Shown piece by piece: positions 10,906 to 23,689 of a stretch of DNA of 64,000 nt; the first letter of the stretch is position 1; the number at the start of each line of letters is the position of its first letter. Source of the stretch: Tersicoccus solisilvae. Its GTDB lineage: Bacteria; Actinomycetota; Actinomycetes; Actinomycetales; Micrococcaceae. The notes under the pieces were generated by a model. The model was given only the letters and a program-made list of their open reading frames with translations. It ran no database searches and was not told where the DNA came from. The DNA is taken from contig NZ_BMJI01000002.1 of assembly GCF_014643255.1 (NCBI RefSeq), positions 124,001 to 188,000 on the forward strand, written 5' to 3'. The translations under genes and the position numbers were made by a program.

Positions 10906-12039
10906 GTGGCCAGTCATTACGAGGTCCTGGGTGTGTCCCGGGACGCCACCGGCGAAGAGATCAAGAAGGCGTACCGCAAGCTGGCCCGCAAGCTGCACCC
11001 CGATGTGAATGCCGGGCCCGAGGCGGCCGAGGAGTTCAAGAAGGTCAGCCACGCCTACGAGGTGCTCAGCGATCCGCAGAAGCGGCAGATCTACGACACC
11101 ACGGGCAACGAGAACGGCAGCGCCACCGGGTTCGGCGGCGGCTTCGACGGCGCGGGCTTCGGGTTCCAGGACATCTTCGACACGTTCTTCGGCGGCACGG
11201 GTGCCGGTGCGGCCGGGCCGGCGTCGCGGATGCGGCGCGGTCAGGACGCCCTGATCTCGGTGGGCGTCGAGCTGCGCGACGCCGTGTTCGGCACGAACAA
11301 GAGCATCGAGCTCGAGACCGCCGTCGTGTGCGACCGGTGCTCCGGTTCCTGCTGTGAACCCGGCACCGCGCCGACCACGTGCGACATCTGCCACGGCACC
11401 GGCCAGATCCAGCGCGCCGTCCGCTCCATCCTGGGCCAGGTGATGACGACGGCCGCGTGCCCCACCTGCCAGGGGCACGGCACCGTCATCCGCAACCCCT
11501 GCAACGAGTGCGCGGGGCAGGGCCGGGTGCGCAGCCGCCGCAACCTGACGCTGAAGATCCCCGCGGGCGTCGCCACCGGCACCCGCATCCAGCTGGGCGG
11601 CCAGGGCGAGGCCGGCGTCGCCGGCGGGCCGCAGGGCGACCTGTACGTCGAGATCCAGGTGGCGAAGGATCCCGCCTTCGTGCGCGACGGTGACGACCTG
11701 CACGCCACCCTCCAGCTGCCGATGACGGCGGCGGCGCTCGGCACGGTGCTCGACTTCGACACCTTCGACGGTCCCCAGCCCGTGCGCGTCGCGTCGGGCA
11801 GCCAGTCCGGCGAGGTGATCACCCTCAAGGGCCTCGGCGTCACGCACCTGCGCTCGGGCGGTCGCGGCGACGTGCGCATCCACCTGCACGTGGAGACGCC
11901 CACGCGGCTGGACGACGAGCAGGAGGAGCTGCTGCGCCGGCTGGCGGAGCTGCGGCACGAGGAGAAGCCCTCCGCCAAGCCGGCGACCGCCGGCAGCGGC
12001 GTCTTCTCGCGGCTCCGGGAACGCTTCGGCGGTCTCTGA
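10906..12039 (+). CDS. dnaJ: Chaperone DnaJ (type I J-protein)
   Basis: 377 residues, GTG start. The J-domain is at residues 1-70 with HPD at 31-33, followed by a Gly/Phe-rich linker. A zinc region has four CxxC motifs (CDRC, CDIC, CPTC, CNEC); the first repeat is the CSGSCC variant common in actinobacterial DnaJ2. The C-terminal substrate-binding domains follow. It stimulates DnaK ATPase and hands over unfolded clients. Since hrcA-dnaJ is the unit here, this is the hrcA-linked paralogue, probably not the one in the dnaK operon. Confidence 0.95.
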   Translation: MASHYEVLGVSRDATGEEIKKAYRKLARKLHPDVNAGPEAAEEFKKVSHAYEVLSDPQKRQIYDTTGNENGSATGFGGGFDGAGFGFQDIFDTFFGGTGAGAAGPASRMRRGQDALISVGVELRDAVFGTNKSIELETAVVCDRCSGSCCEPGTAPTTCDICHGTGQIQRAVRSILGQVMTTAACPTCQGHGTVIRNPCNECAGQGRVRSRRNLTLKIPAGVATGTRIQLGGQGEAGVAGGPQGDLYVEIQVAKDPAFVRDGDDLHATLQLPMTAAALGTVLDFDTFDGPQPVRVASGSQSGEVITLKGLGVTHLRSGGRGDVRIHLHVETPTRLDDEQEELLRRLAELRHEEKPSAKPATAGSGVFSRLRERFGGL

Positions 12040-12108
12040 GCCCCGGCCGCCGCGGCCCGCATTCCTCGCCCCACCGTCCCGTCCGACCCGACCCAGGAGG
12101 CCGACCAC

Positions 12109-12888
12109 GTGAGCGCCCCGGTGTTCTACCCGACCGCCGACCTGTCCGGCGTGGCCGCGGGGGGCCGGTTCCGGCTGGACGGGCCGGAGGGCCGGCATGC
12201 GGCCACCGTGCGCCGGATCGGTTCGGGGGAGACGGTCGAGGTGTGCGACGGCGACGGGCGGCGCCTCACCTGCGTCGTCGTCGGCGTCGGCAGGGACGCA
12301 CTGGAGTTGAGCGTGCGGTCCGTGACGATCGAACCCGCGCCGGCGCCCGTGCTCGAGCTGGTCCAGGCCCTGGCGAAGGGCGACCGGGATCTGCAGGCGA
12401 TCGAGACGGCCACCGAGCTCGGGGTCGACGTCGTCGTGCCCTGGCAGGCCGACCGGTCGATCGTGCGGTGGCACGCCGATCGCGCGGCCAAGGCCGCCGG
12501 GAAGTGGGAGAGCACCCTGCGCGCCGCGGCCCAGCAGTCCCGCCGGGCCCGCATTCCGCGCCTGGCCGGGCTGACCGGGACGCGCGCCCTGGCGGCGCGC
12601 ATCGCCGCGGGCACCGCCGACGGCTCCCTGGCCGCCGTGGTGCTGCACGAGGACGCCGCGGCGCCGCTGGGCGCGGTGCTGGCCGAGAGCGTCGGCGCCG
12701 ACGGTCCCGCACGCGTGCTGGTGATCGTCGGTCCGGAGGGCGGCATCGGGCCCGACGAGCTCGGTGCCCTCACCGGCGCCGGAGCCCGCACCGCGGTGCT
12801 CGGGCCGCACGTGCTGCGTTCCTCGACCGCCGGCCCCGCGGCGATCGCCCTCGCCTCCGTGCAGCTCGGGCGCTGGCCCGCGGCCTGA
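12109..12888 (+). CDS. rsmE: 16S rRNA (uracil-1498-N3)-methyltransferase
   Basis: 259 residues, GTG start after a CAGGAGG site. An N-terminal PUA-like domain is followed by the SPOUT knot region, with VIVGPEGGIGPDEL and LGPHVLRSSTAGPAA forming the SAM pocket; the usual LRxETA reads LRSSTA, as in other high-GC actinobacteria. RsmE makes m3U1498 in the decoding site. It follows dnaJ on the same strand and converges with the GerMN lipoprotein gene. Confidence 0.93.
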   Translation: MSAPVFYPTADLSGVAAGGRFRLDGPEGRHAATVRRIGSGETVEVCDGDGRRLTCVVVGVGRDALELSVRSVTIEPAPAPVLELVQALAKGDRDLQAIETATELGVDVVVPWQADRSIVRWHADRAAKAAGKWESTLRAAAQQSRRARIPRLAGLTGTRALAARIAAGTADGSLAAVVLHEDAAAPLGAVLAESVGADGPARVLVIVGPEGGIGPDELGALTGAGARTAVLGPHVLRSSTAGPAAIALASVQLGRWPAA

Positions 12889-12900
12889 CGCCGTGGCGCG

Positions 12901-13872
12901 TCAGCGCATCGTGATCGTCTTGCTGTCCGCCCAGCGCTGGGACCCGTCGTCCCCGGGCTCGAAGAAGGTCAGGCGGTAGTTGCCGGGCGGGAGCTGCTCG
13001 GTCAGCGAGAAGGTGCCCCCGGTCGCCGTGTCGGCCTGCAGCGACGCCGTGCCGCTGCGATAACGGCGATACCCGTCCCGGCCGTCGTCGGTGGCGCGGC
13101 CGATCTCCCAGCCGACCCGGTGCACCACGCTGGTGGTCCGGCCCGAGGCCCGCACGGTGGACCCGGTCACCACGGTGCCGTCCTGCGGGTCGATCACCCA
13201 GATCGGCGCGGCCCGCTCCACCTGCCGGCTCATCGGCTCCCCGAGGGTCACCTGCCCGAACGCGCGGTACTGGGTGTGCCCGTCCACCAGGATGATCACC
13301 CGGCTCTGCTGGTCCGTCGGGATCAGGCCGGCGTTGGCCGCGGCGCCCGTCGCCGTGTACACCAACTGCTGGACGGCCAGCTCCGCCTCCTCGGGGCTGA
13401 GCTGAGCGCCGAAGGCGTCGGAGGAGACGTCCACCGTCACCGTGTTGTTGTCGCCGATCGCCGATCCCACCCGCGACGCCGGACGCCACGGGGTGTAGTA
13501 GTCCGGGTCCAGGGGCCGGGCCGACATCATCGCCGCCACGGCGGTCGAGACGGAGTCGTCCCGGGCCGGGAGCAACCGGTACTCCCGGAACAGGTACCGG
13601 CCCTCGTTCGTCCCGCCCAGCCAGTAGACGGGCACCTGGGAGGTGCTCGCGACGGACTCGGCGGCCCCGGTCGGCTGGCTGAGGTCGGAGGCGTCCTGTC
13701 CCTCGGCGCTCGGCTCGGCGGTGGGCCGCGGCGTGGAGAGCGCGGTGCACGCGGTGAGGCAGGGCAGCACCAGGGCCAGGGCGGTGAGGACCGTCAGCAG
13801 TCGCCTCGACCGCCGTCCGCCCGGCCGGCCGGGACAGCATCGGGCACGGCGTCGCGTGTCGATGACGACCAT
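12901..13872 (-). CDS. GerMN/Gmad2 domain lipoprotein
   Basis: 323 residues from an ATG directly preceded by GGAGGTGGAG. A basic N-terminus and a hydrophobic stretch end in the lipobox LTAC (Cys 42), so this is an exported lipoprotein. After a Ser/Thr/Pro-rich linker comes a GerMN-type domain (VPVYWLGG, then [12 protein letters not shown] and QLVYTAT), then an immunoglobulin-like Gmad2 domain ([21 protein letters not shown]) near the C-terminus. These domains occur in envelope proteins and are not specific to sporulation. The role is unknown; a cell-envelope role is inferred. Confidence 0.82.
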   Translation of the reverse strand: MVVIDTRRRARCCPGRPGGRRSRRLLTVLTALALVLPCLTACTALSTPRPTAEPSAEGQDASDLSQPTGAAESVASTSQVPVYWLGGTNEGRYLFREYRLLPARDDSVSTAVAAMMSARPLDPDYYTPWRPASRVGSAIGDNNTVTVDVSSDAFGAQLSPEEAELAVQQLVYTATGAAANAGLIPTDQQSRVIILVDGHTQYRAFGQVTLGEPMSRQVERAAPIWVIDPQDGTVVTGSTVRASGRTTSVVHRVGWEIGRATDDGRDGYRRYRSGTASLQADTATGGTFSLTEQLPPGNYRLTFFEPGDDGSQRWADSKTITMR

Positions 13873-14014
13873 CTCCACCTCCGTCGTTCGCGTCCCGGGC
13901 CGGCGTCCCACCGTCGCCGGAGGACCTCCCGGCGACCGTCGAGCGCCCGATCCACCCTGCGCGAACGCGGGCCGTCCGCGCGCCGTCCCCAGTCTGGCAC
14001 GGGGGCCGGTGCCG

Positions 14015-14020
14015 TAGAAT
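14015..14020 (+). promoter_or_regulatory. Candidate -10 box of the phoH-ybeY-CNNM-era operon
   Basis: TAGAAT lies in the gap between the divergent lipoprotein gene and phoH, the closest match to the consensus in this part of the window. Transcription would start near 14027, giving a leader of about 100 bases. The upstream CTGGCA at 13994-13999 is a weak -35 at 15-base spacing. Confidence 0.5.
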
Positions 14021-14125
14021 CGGCAGTGCCGGAGAAGCGTTCCGCGCCGGCGTCGGGCACCGACCGACCAGCAGATCCACCAGCACATCCCGTGAGGAGC
14101 GACGGCAGGCCCTTCGGCCGCACCC

Positions 14126-15259
14126 ATGAGCGAGTTCACCGCACCCGCATCCCCCGGCAGCACCGGACCCGAGAACCGCACCATCGACTTCGACTCACCG
14201 GAGCAGATGGTCCAGGCGCTCGGCGCGCAGGACGAGGCGCTGCGCATCATCGAGAGCACCTATCCCACCCTCAGCCTGACCGTGCGCGGCCACTCCGTGC
14301 AGGTGACCGGCGCCGACCCCGCCGCCGTCACCCGCGCCGCCGAGGTGCTCGCCGAGGTGAAGGACATGGCCGCCGCGCACACCGTGATGTCGGCGCAGAC
14401 CCTTCGTCAGCTGATGAGCATGCTGGAGACCGCCGGCGAGGCCCGCCCCGCGCAGGTGCTGACGCAGAACATCCTCTCCAGCCGCGGCCGCACCATCCGC
14501 CCCAAGACCCTGAACCAGAAGCTGTACGTCGACGCGATCGACGCGAACACGGTGATCTTCGGGATCGGGCCGGCCGGCACAGGGAAGACCTACCTGGCCA
14601 TGGCCAAGGCGGTGCAGGCGCTGCAGAACCGCGAGGTCAACCGGATCATCCTGACCCGACCGGCGGTCGAGGCGGGGGAGCGGCTCGGCTACCTGCCCGG
14701 CACGCTGAGCGACAAGATCGACCCCTACCTGCGTCCGCTGTACGACGCGCTGCACGACATGATGGATCCCGAGTCCATCCCCCGCCTGATGGCCGCCGGG
14801 ACGATCGAGGTGGCACCGCTGGCCTACATGCGTGGCCGCACCCTCAACGACGCGTTCATCATCCTCGACGAGGCGCAGAACACGACGCCCGAGCAGATGA
14901 AGATGTTCCTCACCCGGCTCGGCTTCGGCTCCCGCATCGTCGTCACCGGCGACGTCACCCAGGTCGACCTGCCGCAGGGCACCCAGTCGGGGCTGCGGGT
15001 GGTCAGCGACATCCTCTCCGGGATCGACGACGTCGCCTTCACGACGCTGGACTCGACCGACGTCGTGCGGCACCGCCTGGTCGGCGACATCGTCAACGCG
15101 TACAGCCGGTGGGACGAGCAGCAGCGCCAGGGGCAGGAGCGCGCCCGGGAGCGCCGCGAGCACCGGCGCGCCGACGACCGGCCACGCGGGGACCGCCCCC
15201 GCTCCGACCGGGCAGCGGACCGGGTCCGCCCGCAGGAGCGGCGGGAGTCGGCCTCGTGA
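14126..15259 (+). CDS. phoH: PhoH family ATPase (PhoH2/PhoL-like)
   Basis: 377 residues. A KH-like N-terminal part is followed by the P-loop GPAGTGKT at residues 148-155, a Walker [10 protein letters not shown] and sensor-type TGDVTQVDL. The C-terminal 50 residues are Arg/Glu-rich and low complexity. PhoH-type ATPases are linked to RNA metabolism and, through neighbouring ybeY, to rRNA maturation. The stop overlaps the GTG of ybeY (GTGA). Confidence 0.92.
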   Translation: MSEFTAPASPGSTGPENRTIDFDSPEQMVQALGAQDEALRIIESTYPTLSLTVRGHSVQVTGADPAAVTRAAEVLAEVKDMAAAHTVMSAQTLRQLMSMLETAGEARPAQVLTQNILSSRGRTIRPKTLNQKLYVDAIDANTVIFGIGPAGTGKTYLAMAKAVQALQNREVNRIILTRPAVEAGERLGYLPGTLSDKIDPYLRPLYDALHDMMDPESIPRLMAAGTIEVAPLAYMRGRTLNDAFIILDEAQNTTPEQMKMFLTRLGFGSRIVVTGDVTQVDLPQGTQSGLRVVSDILSGIDDVAFTTLDSTDVVRHRLVGDIVNAYSRWDEQQRQGQERARERREHRRADDRPRGDRPRSDRAADRVRPQERRESAS

Positions 15260-15725
15260 GCATCGAGATCTCGAACGAGTCAGCCCGCACCGTCGACGAG
15301 GACGCGATCCTGGCCCTGGCCCGGTACCTGTTCGACCGCCTCCACCTGCACCCGCAGACCGAACTCTCCGTCGTCCTCGTGGACGAGCAGGCGATGGCGG
15401 CCCTGCACCAGCAGTGGATGGACGAGCCCGGGCCCACCGACGTGATGTCCTTCCCCATGGACGAGCTGCGCCCCGGCACCGAGGAGGCACCGGCCGCCGA
15501 GGGCCTGCTCGGCGACATCGTCGTGTGCCCGCAGGTGGCCGCCCGGCAGGCCGAGCGCGGGGGCCACGGCGTCGACGACGAGATCCTCCTGCTCGTCACC
15601 CACGGTGTCCTCCACCTGCTCGGCTACGACCACGAGGAGCCCGACGAGAAGGCCGAGATGTTCGCCCTGCAGCGCGAGCTGCTGACCGGGTACCTGGGGC
15701 GGCCCGCCCCGCGGGAGACCGACTC

Positions 15726-15729
<4 letters not shown>
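15256..15729 (+). CDS. ybeY: Endoribonuclease YbeY (rRNA maturation factor)
   Basis: 157 residues, GTG start overlapping the phoH stop. The zinc motif [17 protein letters not shown] matches HGxLHLxGYDH, the three-His site of YbeY, with DVMSFPMDE before it. YbeY takes part in 16S rRNA 3' processing and 70S quality control. It overlaps both neighbours by 4 bases, a sign of tight translational coupling in the phoH-ybeY-CNNM-era unit. Confidence 0.96.
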
Positions 15730-17134
<1,405 letters not shown>

Positions 17135-17138
<4 letters not shown>

Positions 17139-18181
17139 GCCGCGGACCAGCCACGTCCGGTCCCCGTCGACCGGGCGGCGAGAAGACCGACGCCGCATCG
17201 ACGCCGTCGGTGCTGCACGCGCGGCGCGACACCGCGCCCGATCCCGGCACCGGGGCGCCGGCCCCCTTCCGCGCCGGCTTCGTCAGCCTCGTCGGACGAC
17301 CCAACGCGGGCAAGTCCACCCTGACCAACGCGCTGGTGGGGCAGAAGGTCGCCATCACCTCGTCGCGGCCGCAGACCACCCGGCACACCATCCGGGGCAT
17401 CGTGCACCGCGAGGACGGCCAGCTCATCCTCGTCGACACCCCGGGCCTGCACCGGCCCCGCACCCTGCTCGGCCAGCGGCTCAACGACCTCGTCACCGAG
17501 ACGCTGGCCGAGGTCGACGCCATCGGATTCTGCCTGCCGGCGAACGAGAAGATCGGCCCGGGCGACCGGTTCATCGCCGAGAAGCTGGCGGGACTGCGCC
17601 GACGGCCCGTCTACGCGCTCGTCACCAAGACCGACACGGTGAGCCGGGACGCGCTGGCCTCCGCCCTCGTCGCCGTCGACACCCTGGGCCGGGAGGCGCT
17701 CGGGGAGGACGGCTGGGCGGGCATCGTGCCGGTCAGCGCCGTCGACGGGTTCCAGGTCCGCACCGTGGCCGACGTGCTGATCGCCGCCATGCCGTCGTCG
17801 CCCCCGCTCTACCCGGACGGGGAGCTGACGGACGAACCCGAGGCCGTCATGGTCGCCGAGCTCGTCCGCGAGGCGGCGCTCGAGGGTGTGCGCGACGAAC
17901 TGCCGCACTCGCTCGCCGTGGTGGTCGAGGAGATCGTGCCCCGCGAGGACCGGCCCGAGGACCGGCCGCTGCTCGACGTGCGGGTCAACCTCTTCGTCGA
18001 ACGGTCCTCCCAGAAGGCCATCATCATCGGCCGGGGCGGCTCCCGCCTCCGCGAGGTGGGGACGGCGGCGCGGAAGGGGATCGAGGCGCTGCTCGGCACC
18101 CCCGTGTACCTGGACCTGCACGTGAAGATCGCCAAGGACTGGCAGCGCGACCCCAAGCAGCTGGCCCGGCTCGGGTTCTGA
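17135..18181 (+). CDS. era: GTPase Era
   Basis: 348 residues; ATG overlaps the previous stop and has AGGAGG upstream. About 45 disordered residues precede the G-domain. The P-loop is GRPNAGKS (54-61), with G3 DTPGLH and G4 TKTD, and a C-terminal KH domain contains KAIIIGRGGSRLREVGTAAR. Era binds the 3' end of 16S rRNA and supports 30S assembly, so it belongs functionally with ybeY and phoH. Last gene of the coupled unit. Confidence 0.96.
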
Positions 18182-18388
18182 TCGTCCGGGCGGCGTGAGC
18201 CGGGCCACGCGAGGTCCCGGAGTCCCCGGAGCGACCAGCCGGCACCCGGACCGGTGTGCCACAATACAGCGAGTCCGCCGGTGGAGAGCGCCCGGTCGAC
18301 CGCACCGTTCGCGGTCCCTCGGCGCCGCCCGCTCACCCGTACGGCACACCGACCGGACACCAGCAGCGACAGCCAGAAGGGTGGGGGG

Positions 18389-20062
18389 ATGAGCCGACGT
18401 CACGTCGCCGACGACGAACACCCCGCCGACCGGCACGCCGACCATCCGACCGGCCCCGGGCTCAGCCGCGGCACCGTCCGCCACCCGGTGCCCAAGCACC
18501 TGGGACGTGGCCGGCACATCGGGCGGGAGCCACGGCACCGCGCGCTGAAGCTCACGGCCGCGGTCCTCGCCCTGGTCCTCGTCGCCGGCGTCGCCTTCGC
18601 CGGCATCCAGGTGCTCCGCCTGCAGGGCAACCTGCTCTCCCGGCCGCTGAACCTCGACGCCGAGTCCAGCGCCGGCCCGGACGAGGACCTCGACCACCGG
18701 CCGATGCAGATCCTCGTGCTCGGCACGGACACCCGCACGGGGGAGGACGCCCGGTTCGGCAGCCCCTCGGACTCGTCGACGGCCGGCAACTCCGACGTGA
18801 TGATGCTGATGCAGGTCTCCGCGGACCGGAAACGCGTCACCGTCGTCAGCTTCCCCCGTGACCTGATGGTCGCCATCCCCCGCTGCAAGGACCCGGGGAC
18901 CGGCAAGGAGTACCCGGCCACGGCCATGGGCCAGCTCAACAGCGCCCTGGCGTCCGGCGGTCCCGGCTGCACGGTCGCGGCGATCAACCGCTTCACGGGT
19001 CTGAACATCGACCACTTCATGATGGCCGACTTCAACGCGGTCACCGAGCTCTCCCGCACCCTCGGCGGCGTCGAGGTCTGCGTCAACCAGGCGATCGACG
19101 ACCCCGACTCGGGGCTGAAGCTGCCCGCAGGTGTCAGCACCATCGAGGGCGACCAGGCGCTCTCCTTCCTGCGCACCCGGCACGGCTTCGGCAACGGGGG
19201 CGACGAGGGCCGCATCCGCGCCCAGCAGAGCTTCCTCGCCTCGATGGTGCGCAAGGTCAAGGCGGAGGGCACGCTGACGGACATCCCTCGCCTGTACTCG
19301 ATCGCCGAGACCATCACGAAGAACCTCACCGTCGACGACCAGCTCGCCCAGATCCCCTCCCTGATCAACCTGGCCACGAAGCTGCAGAACATCGACCTGG
19401 CGCGCGTCGCCTTCGTCACCGCCCCGGTCGAGGAGTACCCCCAGGACCCGAACCGCCTGAAGCTGAAGAAGAGCGCCGCCGACGCCCTCTTCGCGCGGTT
19501 GCGCGCCGACGAGGACCTGACGGCGCCGGCCACGACCGCCGGCCCGACCGCCTCGGCTTCCCGGCCCGGTGGCAGCACCTCCTCGCCCGCCACCGCGAGC
19601 GCCACGGCGACGGCCACCGCGAAGCCCAGGGCCACCCCCACCGCCACGCCCACGTCGACGCCCACGGCCACGGCCGACGCGCAGGAGGTCCTCGCCGCCC
19701 GCGCCGCGGTTCCGGTCAGCGTGCGCAACCTCTCCGGCGCGGCGAAGCGGGACGCCGCCATCGCGCGTGTGCTCGTCAAGGCGGGCTACACCCAGGCGGG
19801 GGTCGACTCCGCCTCCGGCAAGCGCCCGGGCACGCAGGTGTTTTACGGCGCCGGCTACCAGGACCAGGCGCGGGCGCTGGCGACCGTGCTCGGGATCGGC
19901 CGCGTCCAGGTCGTCCCGTCGGCCGAGATCGCCGGGGTCCGCGTGGACATCGGCACCGACTTCACCACCGGCACGAAGATGACCAGCGGTGCGGATCTGG
20001 GCGAGTTGAACGGCCAGACCGCCGACCAGGTCACCTGCCAGTCCGCGTACGGGAACTTCTGA
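18389..20062 (+). CDS. LytR-CpsA-Psr (LCP) family protein with LytR_C domain
   Basis: 557 residues from an ATG preceded by a purine-rich AAGGGTGGGG. A cytoplasmic basic segment, one membrane helix (about 50-75) and an extracellular LCP domain (about 105-290) with VTVVSFPRDLMVAIP, FNAVTELSRTLGGVEVC and RTRHGFG. A Thr/Ala/Pro-rich linker (about 385-430) leads to a C-terminal LytR_C domain. LCP enzymes transfer polymers such as teichoic acids or arabinogalactan-like glycans from lipid carriers to peptidoglycan. The frame is open upstream, but the LCP gene starts best here. Confidence 0.9.
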   Translation: MSRRHVADDEHPADRHADHPTGPGLSRGTVRHPVPKHLGRGRHIGREPRHRALKLTAAVLALVLVAGVAFAGIQVLRLQGNLLSRPLNLDAESSAGPDEDLDHRPMQILVLGTDTRTGEDARFGSPSDSSTAGNSDVMMLMQVSADRKRVTVVSFPRDLMVAIPRCKDPGTGKEYPATAMGQLNSALASGGPGCTVAAINRFTGLNIDHFMMADFNAVTELSRTLGGVEVCVNQAIDDPDSGLKLPAGVSTIEGDQALSFLRTRHGFGNGGDEGRIRAQQSFLASMVRKVKAEGTLTDIPRLYSIAETITKNLTVDDQLAQIPSLINLATKLQNIDLARVAFVTAPVEEYPQDPNRLKLKKSAADALFARLRADEDLTAPATTAGPTASASRPGGSTSSPATASATATATAKPRATPTATPTSTPTATADAQEVLAARAAVPVSVRNLSGAAKRDAAIARVLVKAGYTQAGVDSASGKRPGTQVFYGAGYQDQARALATVLGIGRVQVVPSAEIAGVRVDIGTDFTTGTKMTSGADLGELNGQTADQVTCQSAYGNF

Positions 20063-20102
20063 CCGCGCCGCCCGTGGCCCCCGCCGTGTGACGCCCGTCG
20101 GT

Positions 20103-20133
20103 TTGCCGCGCGCCCGCGCGCCCCGTGTAGGGT
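20103..20133 (+). promoter_or_regulatory. Promoter of the leuA leader
   Basis: A -10 TAGGGT at 20128-20133 lies exactly 6 bases before the GTG of the leader peptide, so transcription should start on or next to that GTG. TTGCCG at 20103-20108 could be the -35, with a 19-base spacer. Confidence 0.6.
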
Positions 20134-20139
20134 GACAAC

Positions 20140-22070
<1,931 letters not shown>

Positions 22071-22079
22071 GGGGCTGCC

Positions 22080-22835
22080 GTGGCCCGGTCGTCCTCCTTC
22101 GCCTCGCGGCAGTACCGCGACCACGGGGTGATCCTCCGTACCCACAAGCTGGGGGAGGCGGACCGCATCATCGTGCTGCTCACCCGGCGACACGGTCAGG
22201 TGCGGGCAGTGGCGAAGGGCGTCCGGCGCACGAGCAGCAAGTTCGGTGCCCGGCTGGAACCGTTCATGGTGGCCGACCTCCAGCTGGTCACCGGCCGGAA
22301 CCTGGACATCGTGTCCCAGGCCGAGTCGGTGGCCAGCTACGGTCAGCCGATCGTCGCGGACTACGCCAAGTACACGGCCGCCGCGGCGATCTGCGAGACG
22401 GCGGAACGGCTCAGCGACATCGACACCGAGGCGGCCAGCAGCCAGTACGGGTTGCTGCTCGGCGCCCTGCACGCGCTGGCCGCCGGAACGCACGCGCCAC
22501 AGACCGTGCTCGACTCGTACCTGCTGCGGGCCCTGGCCGACGCCGGCTGGGCGCCGAGCTTCACCGCGTGCGCACGGTGCGGAGCGCCCGGCCCGCACCG
22601 GGCGTTCTCCGTGCCGGTCGGCGGCGTCGTCTGCCCGGACTGCCGGCCCCCGGGGTCCGCGTCGCCGGATCCCGGCGCGCTCGCCCTGCTGGCCGCGCTG
22701 CTGGCGGGGGACTGGGACCGCACCGCGGACGCGGACCAGGCCCAGCGCAACGAGGCGTCCGGCCTCGTGGCGGCCTACGCCCAGTACCACCTGGAGCGTT
22801 CCGTGCGCTCGTTCAAGCACATCGAGAGGGTCTGA
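22080..22835 (+). CDS. recO: DNA repair protein RecO
   Basis: 251 residues, GTG start. The N-terminal OB fold has [20 protein letters not shown]; the C-terminal part carries a zinc knuckle CARCG...CPDC. RecO works with RecR to load RecA on SSB-covered single-stranded DNA. It follows leuA closely and precedes uppS by 6 bases; recO-uppS is a conserved actinobacterial pair. Confidence 0.95.
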   Translation: MARSSSFASRQYRDHGVILRTHKLGEADRIIVLLTRRHGQVRAVAKGVRRTSSKFGARLEPFMVADLQLVTGRNLDIVSQAESVASYGQPIVADYAKYTAAAAICETAERLSDIDTEAASSQYGLLLGALHALAAGTHAPQTVLDSYLLRALADAGWAPSFTACARCGAPGPHRAFSVPVGGVVCPDCRPPGSASPDPGALALLAALLAGDWDRTADADQAQRNEASGLVAAYAQYHLERSVRSFKHIERV

Positions 22836-22841
22836 ACACCG

Positions 22842-23663
22842 ATGCCCGACCGTCGCCACGTCGCCCCCGAGCCGCACCCGAGCGGCGCGCGGCCTCCCGT
22901 CGTGCCGCCCGCCCTGGTGCCCCGGCACGTGGCGATCGTGATGGACGGCAACGGCCGATGGGCGAACGCCCGCGGCCTGCCCCGCAACGAGGGGCACCGG
23001 CGCGGTGAGGCCGCCCTGCTGGACGTGATGGCCGGGGCCATCGAGATCGGCGTGAAGTACGTCAGCGTGTACGCGTTCTCCACGGAGAACTGGAAGCGCT
23101 CCCCGGAGGAGGTGCGCTTCCTGATGGGGTTCAGCCGGGACGTGCTGCGCCGGCAGCGCGACCAGCTGGACGCCTGGGGGGTGCGGGTCCGCTGGTCCGG
23201 ACGCCGGCCGCGGCTGTGGCGGTCCGTGGTCAACGAGCTCGAGATCGCCGAGGAGCGCACCCGCGGCAACGACGTCTGCCACCTGACCATGTGCGTGAAC
23301 TACGGGGGCCGCGCCGAGATCGCCGACGCCGTCGCCGGGATCGCGCAGGACGTGGCGGCGGGTCGGCTTCGGCCGGGCTCGGTGTCGGAGCGGACCATCC
23401 AGCGTTACCTCGACGAGCCGGACCTGCCCGACGTCGACCTGTTCCTGCGCACGTCGGGCGAGCAGCGGATGAGCAACTTCCTGCTGTGGCAGTCCGCCTA
23501 CGCCGAGTTCGTCTTCCTCGACACCCTGTGGCCCGACGTCGACCGGCGCACCCTGTGGGACGCCATCGAGATCTACGCCCGACGGGATCGCCGGTACGGC
23601 GCGGCCGTGGACCGGGCCGTGGGTCTTCCGGACGACGGCTCGGCGATCGCGGCCGGGGAGTAG
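22842..23663 (+). CDS. uppS: Isoprenyl transferase (cis-prenyl diphosphate synthase)
   Basis: 273 residues. The conserved VMDGNGRWA (Asp 35) binds the Mg-isopentenyl diphosphate, and the [20 protein letters not shown] and [13 protein letters not shown] blocks are intact. It makes the polyprenyl diphosphate carrier for cell-wall precursors. The chain length cannot be read from sequence. It is in an operon with recO. Confidence 0.95.
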   Translation: MPDRRHVAPEPHPSGARPPVVPPALVPRHVAIVMDGNGRWANARGLPRNEGHRRGEAALLDVMAGAIEIGVKYVSVYAFSTENWKRSPEEVRFLMGFSRDVLRRQRDQLDAWGVRVRWSGRRPRLWRSVVNELEIAEERTRGNDVCHLTMCVNYGGRAEIADAVAGIAQDVAAGRLRPGSVSERTIQRYLDEPDLPDVDLFLRTSGEQRMSNFLLWQSAYAEFVFLDTLWPDVDRRTLWDAIEIYARRDRRYGAAVDRAVGLPDDGSAIAAGE

Positions 23664-23676
23664 ACCGGATCGGCCC

Positions 23677-23682
23677 TAAGCT
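23677..23682 (+). promoter_or_regulatory. Leaderless-type -10 box before the ABC-F gene
   Basis: TAAGCT followed by 7 bases and then the GTG start. The placement predicts transcription starting at the start codon. No clear -35. Confidence 0.45.
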
Positions 23683-23689
23683 GGCAGGC

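Noticed and set aside
12901-13872. Spore germination role from the GerMN domain
   Set aside because: GerMN and Gmad2 domains are common in non-sporulating bacteria, and no sporulation genes are present.
14026-15255. Possible GTG start at 14026, 5 bases after TAGAAT, in the frame later used by ybeY
   Set aside because: The frame runs through phoH with Arg/Pro/His-rich content; phoH and ybeY starts are better supported. The box is kept only as a -10 candidate.
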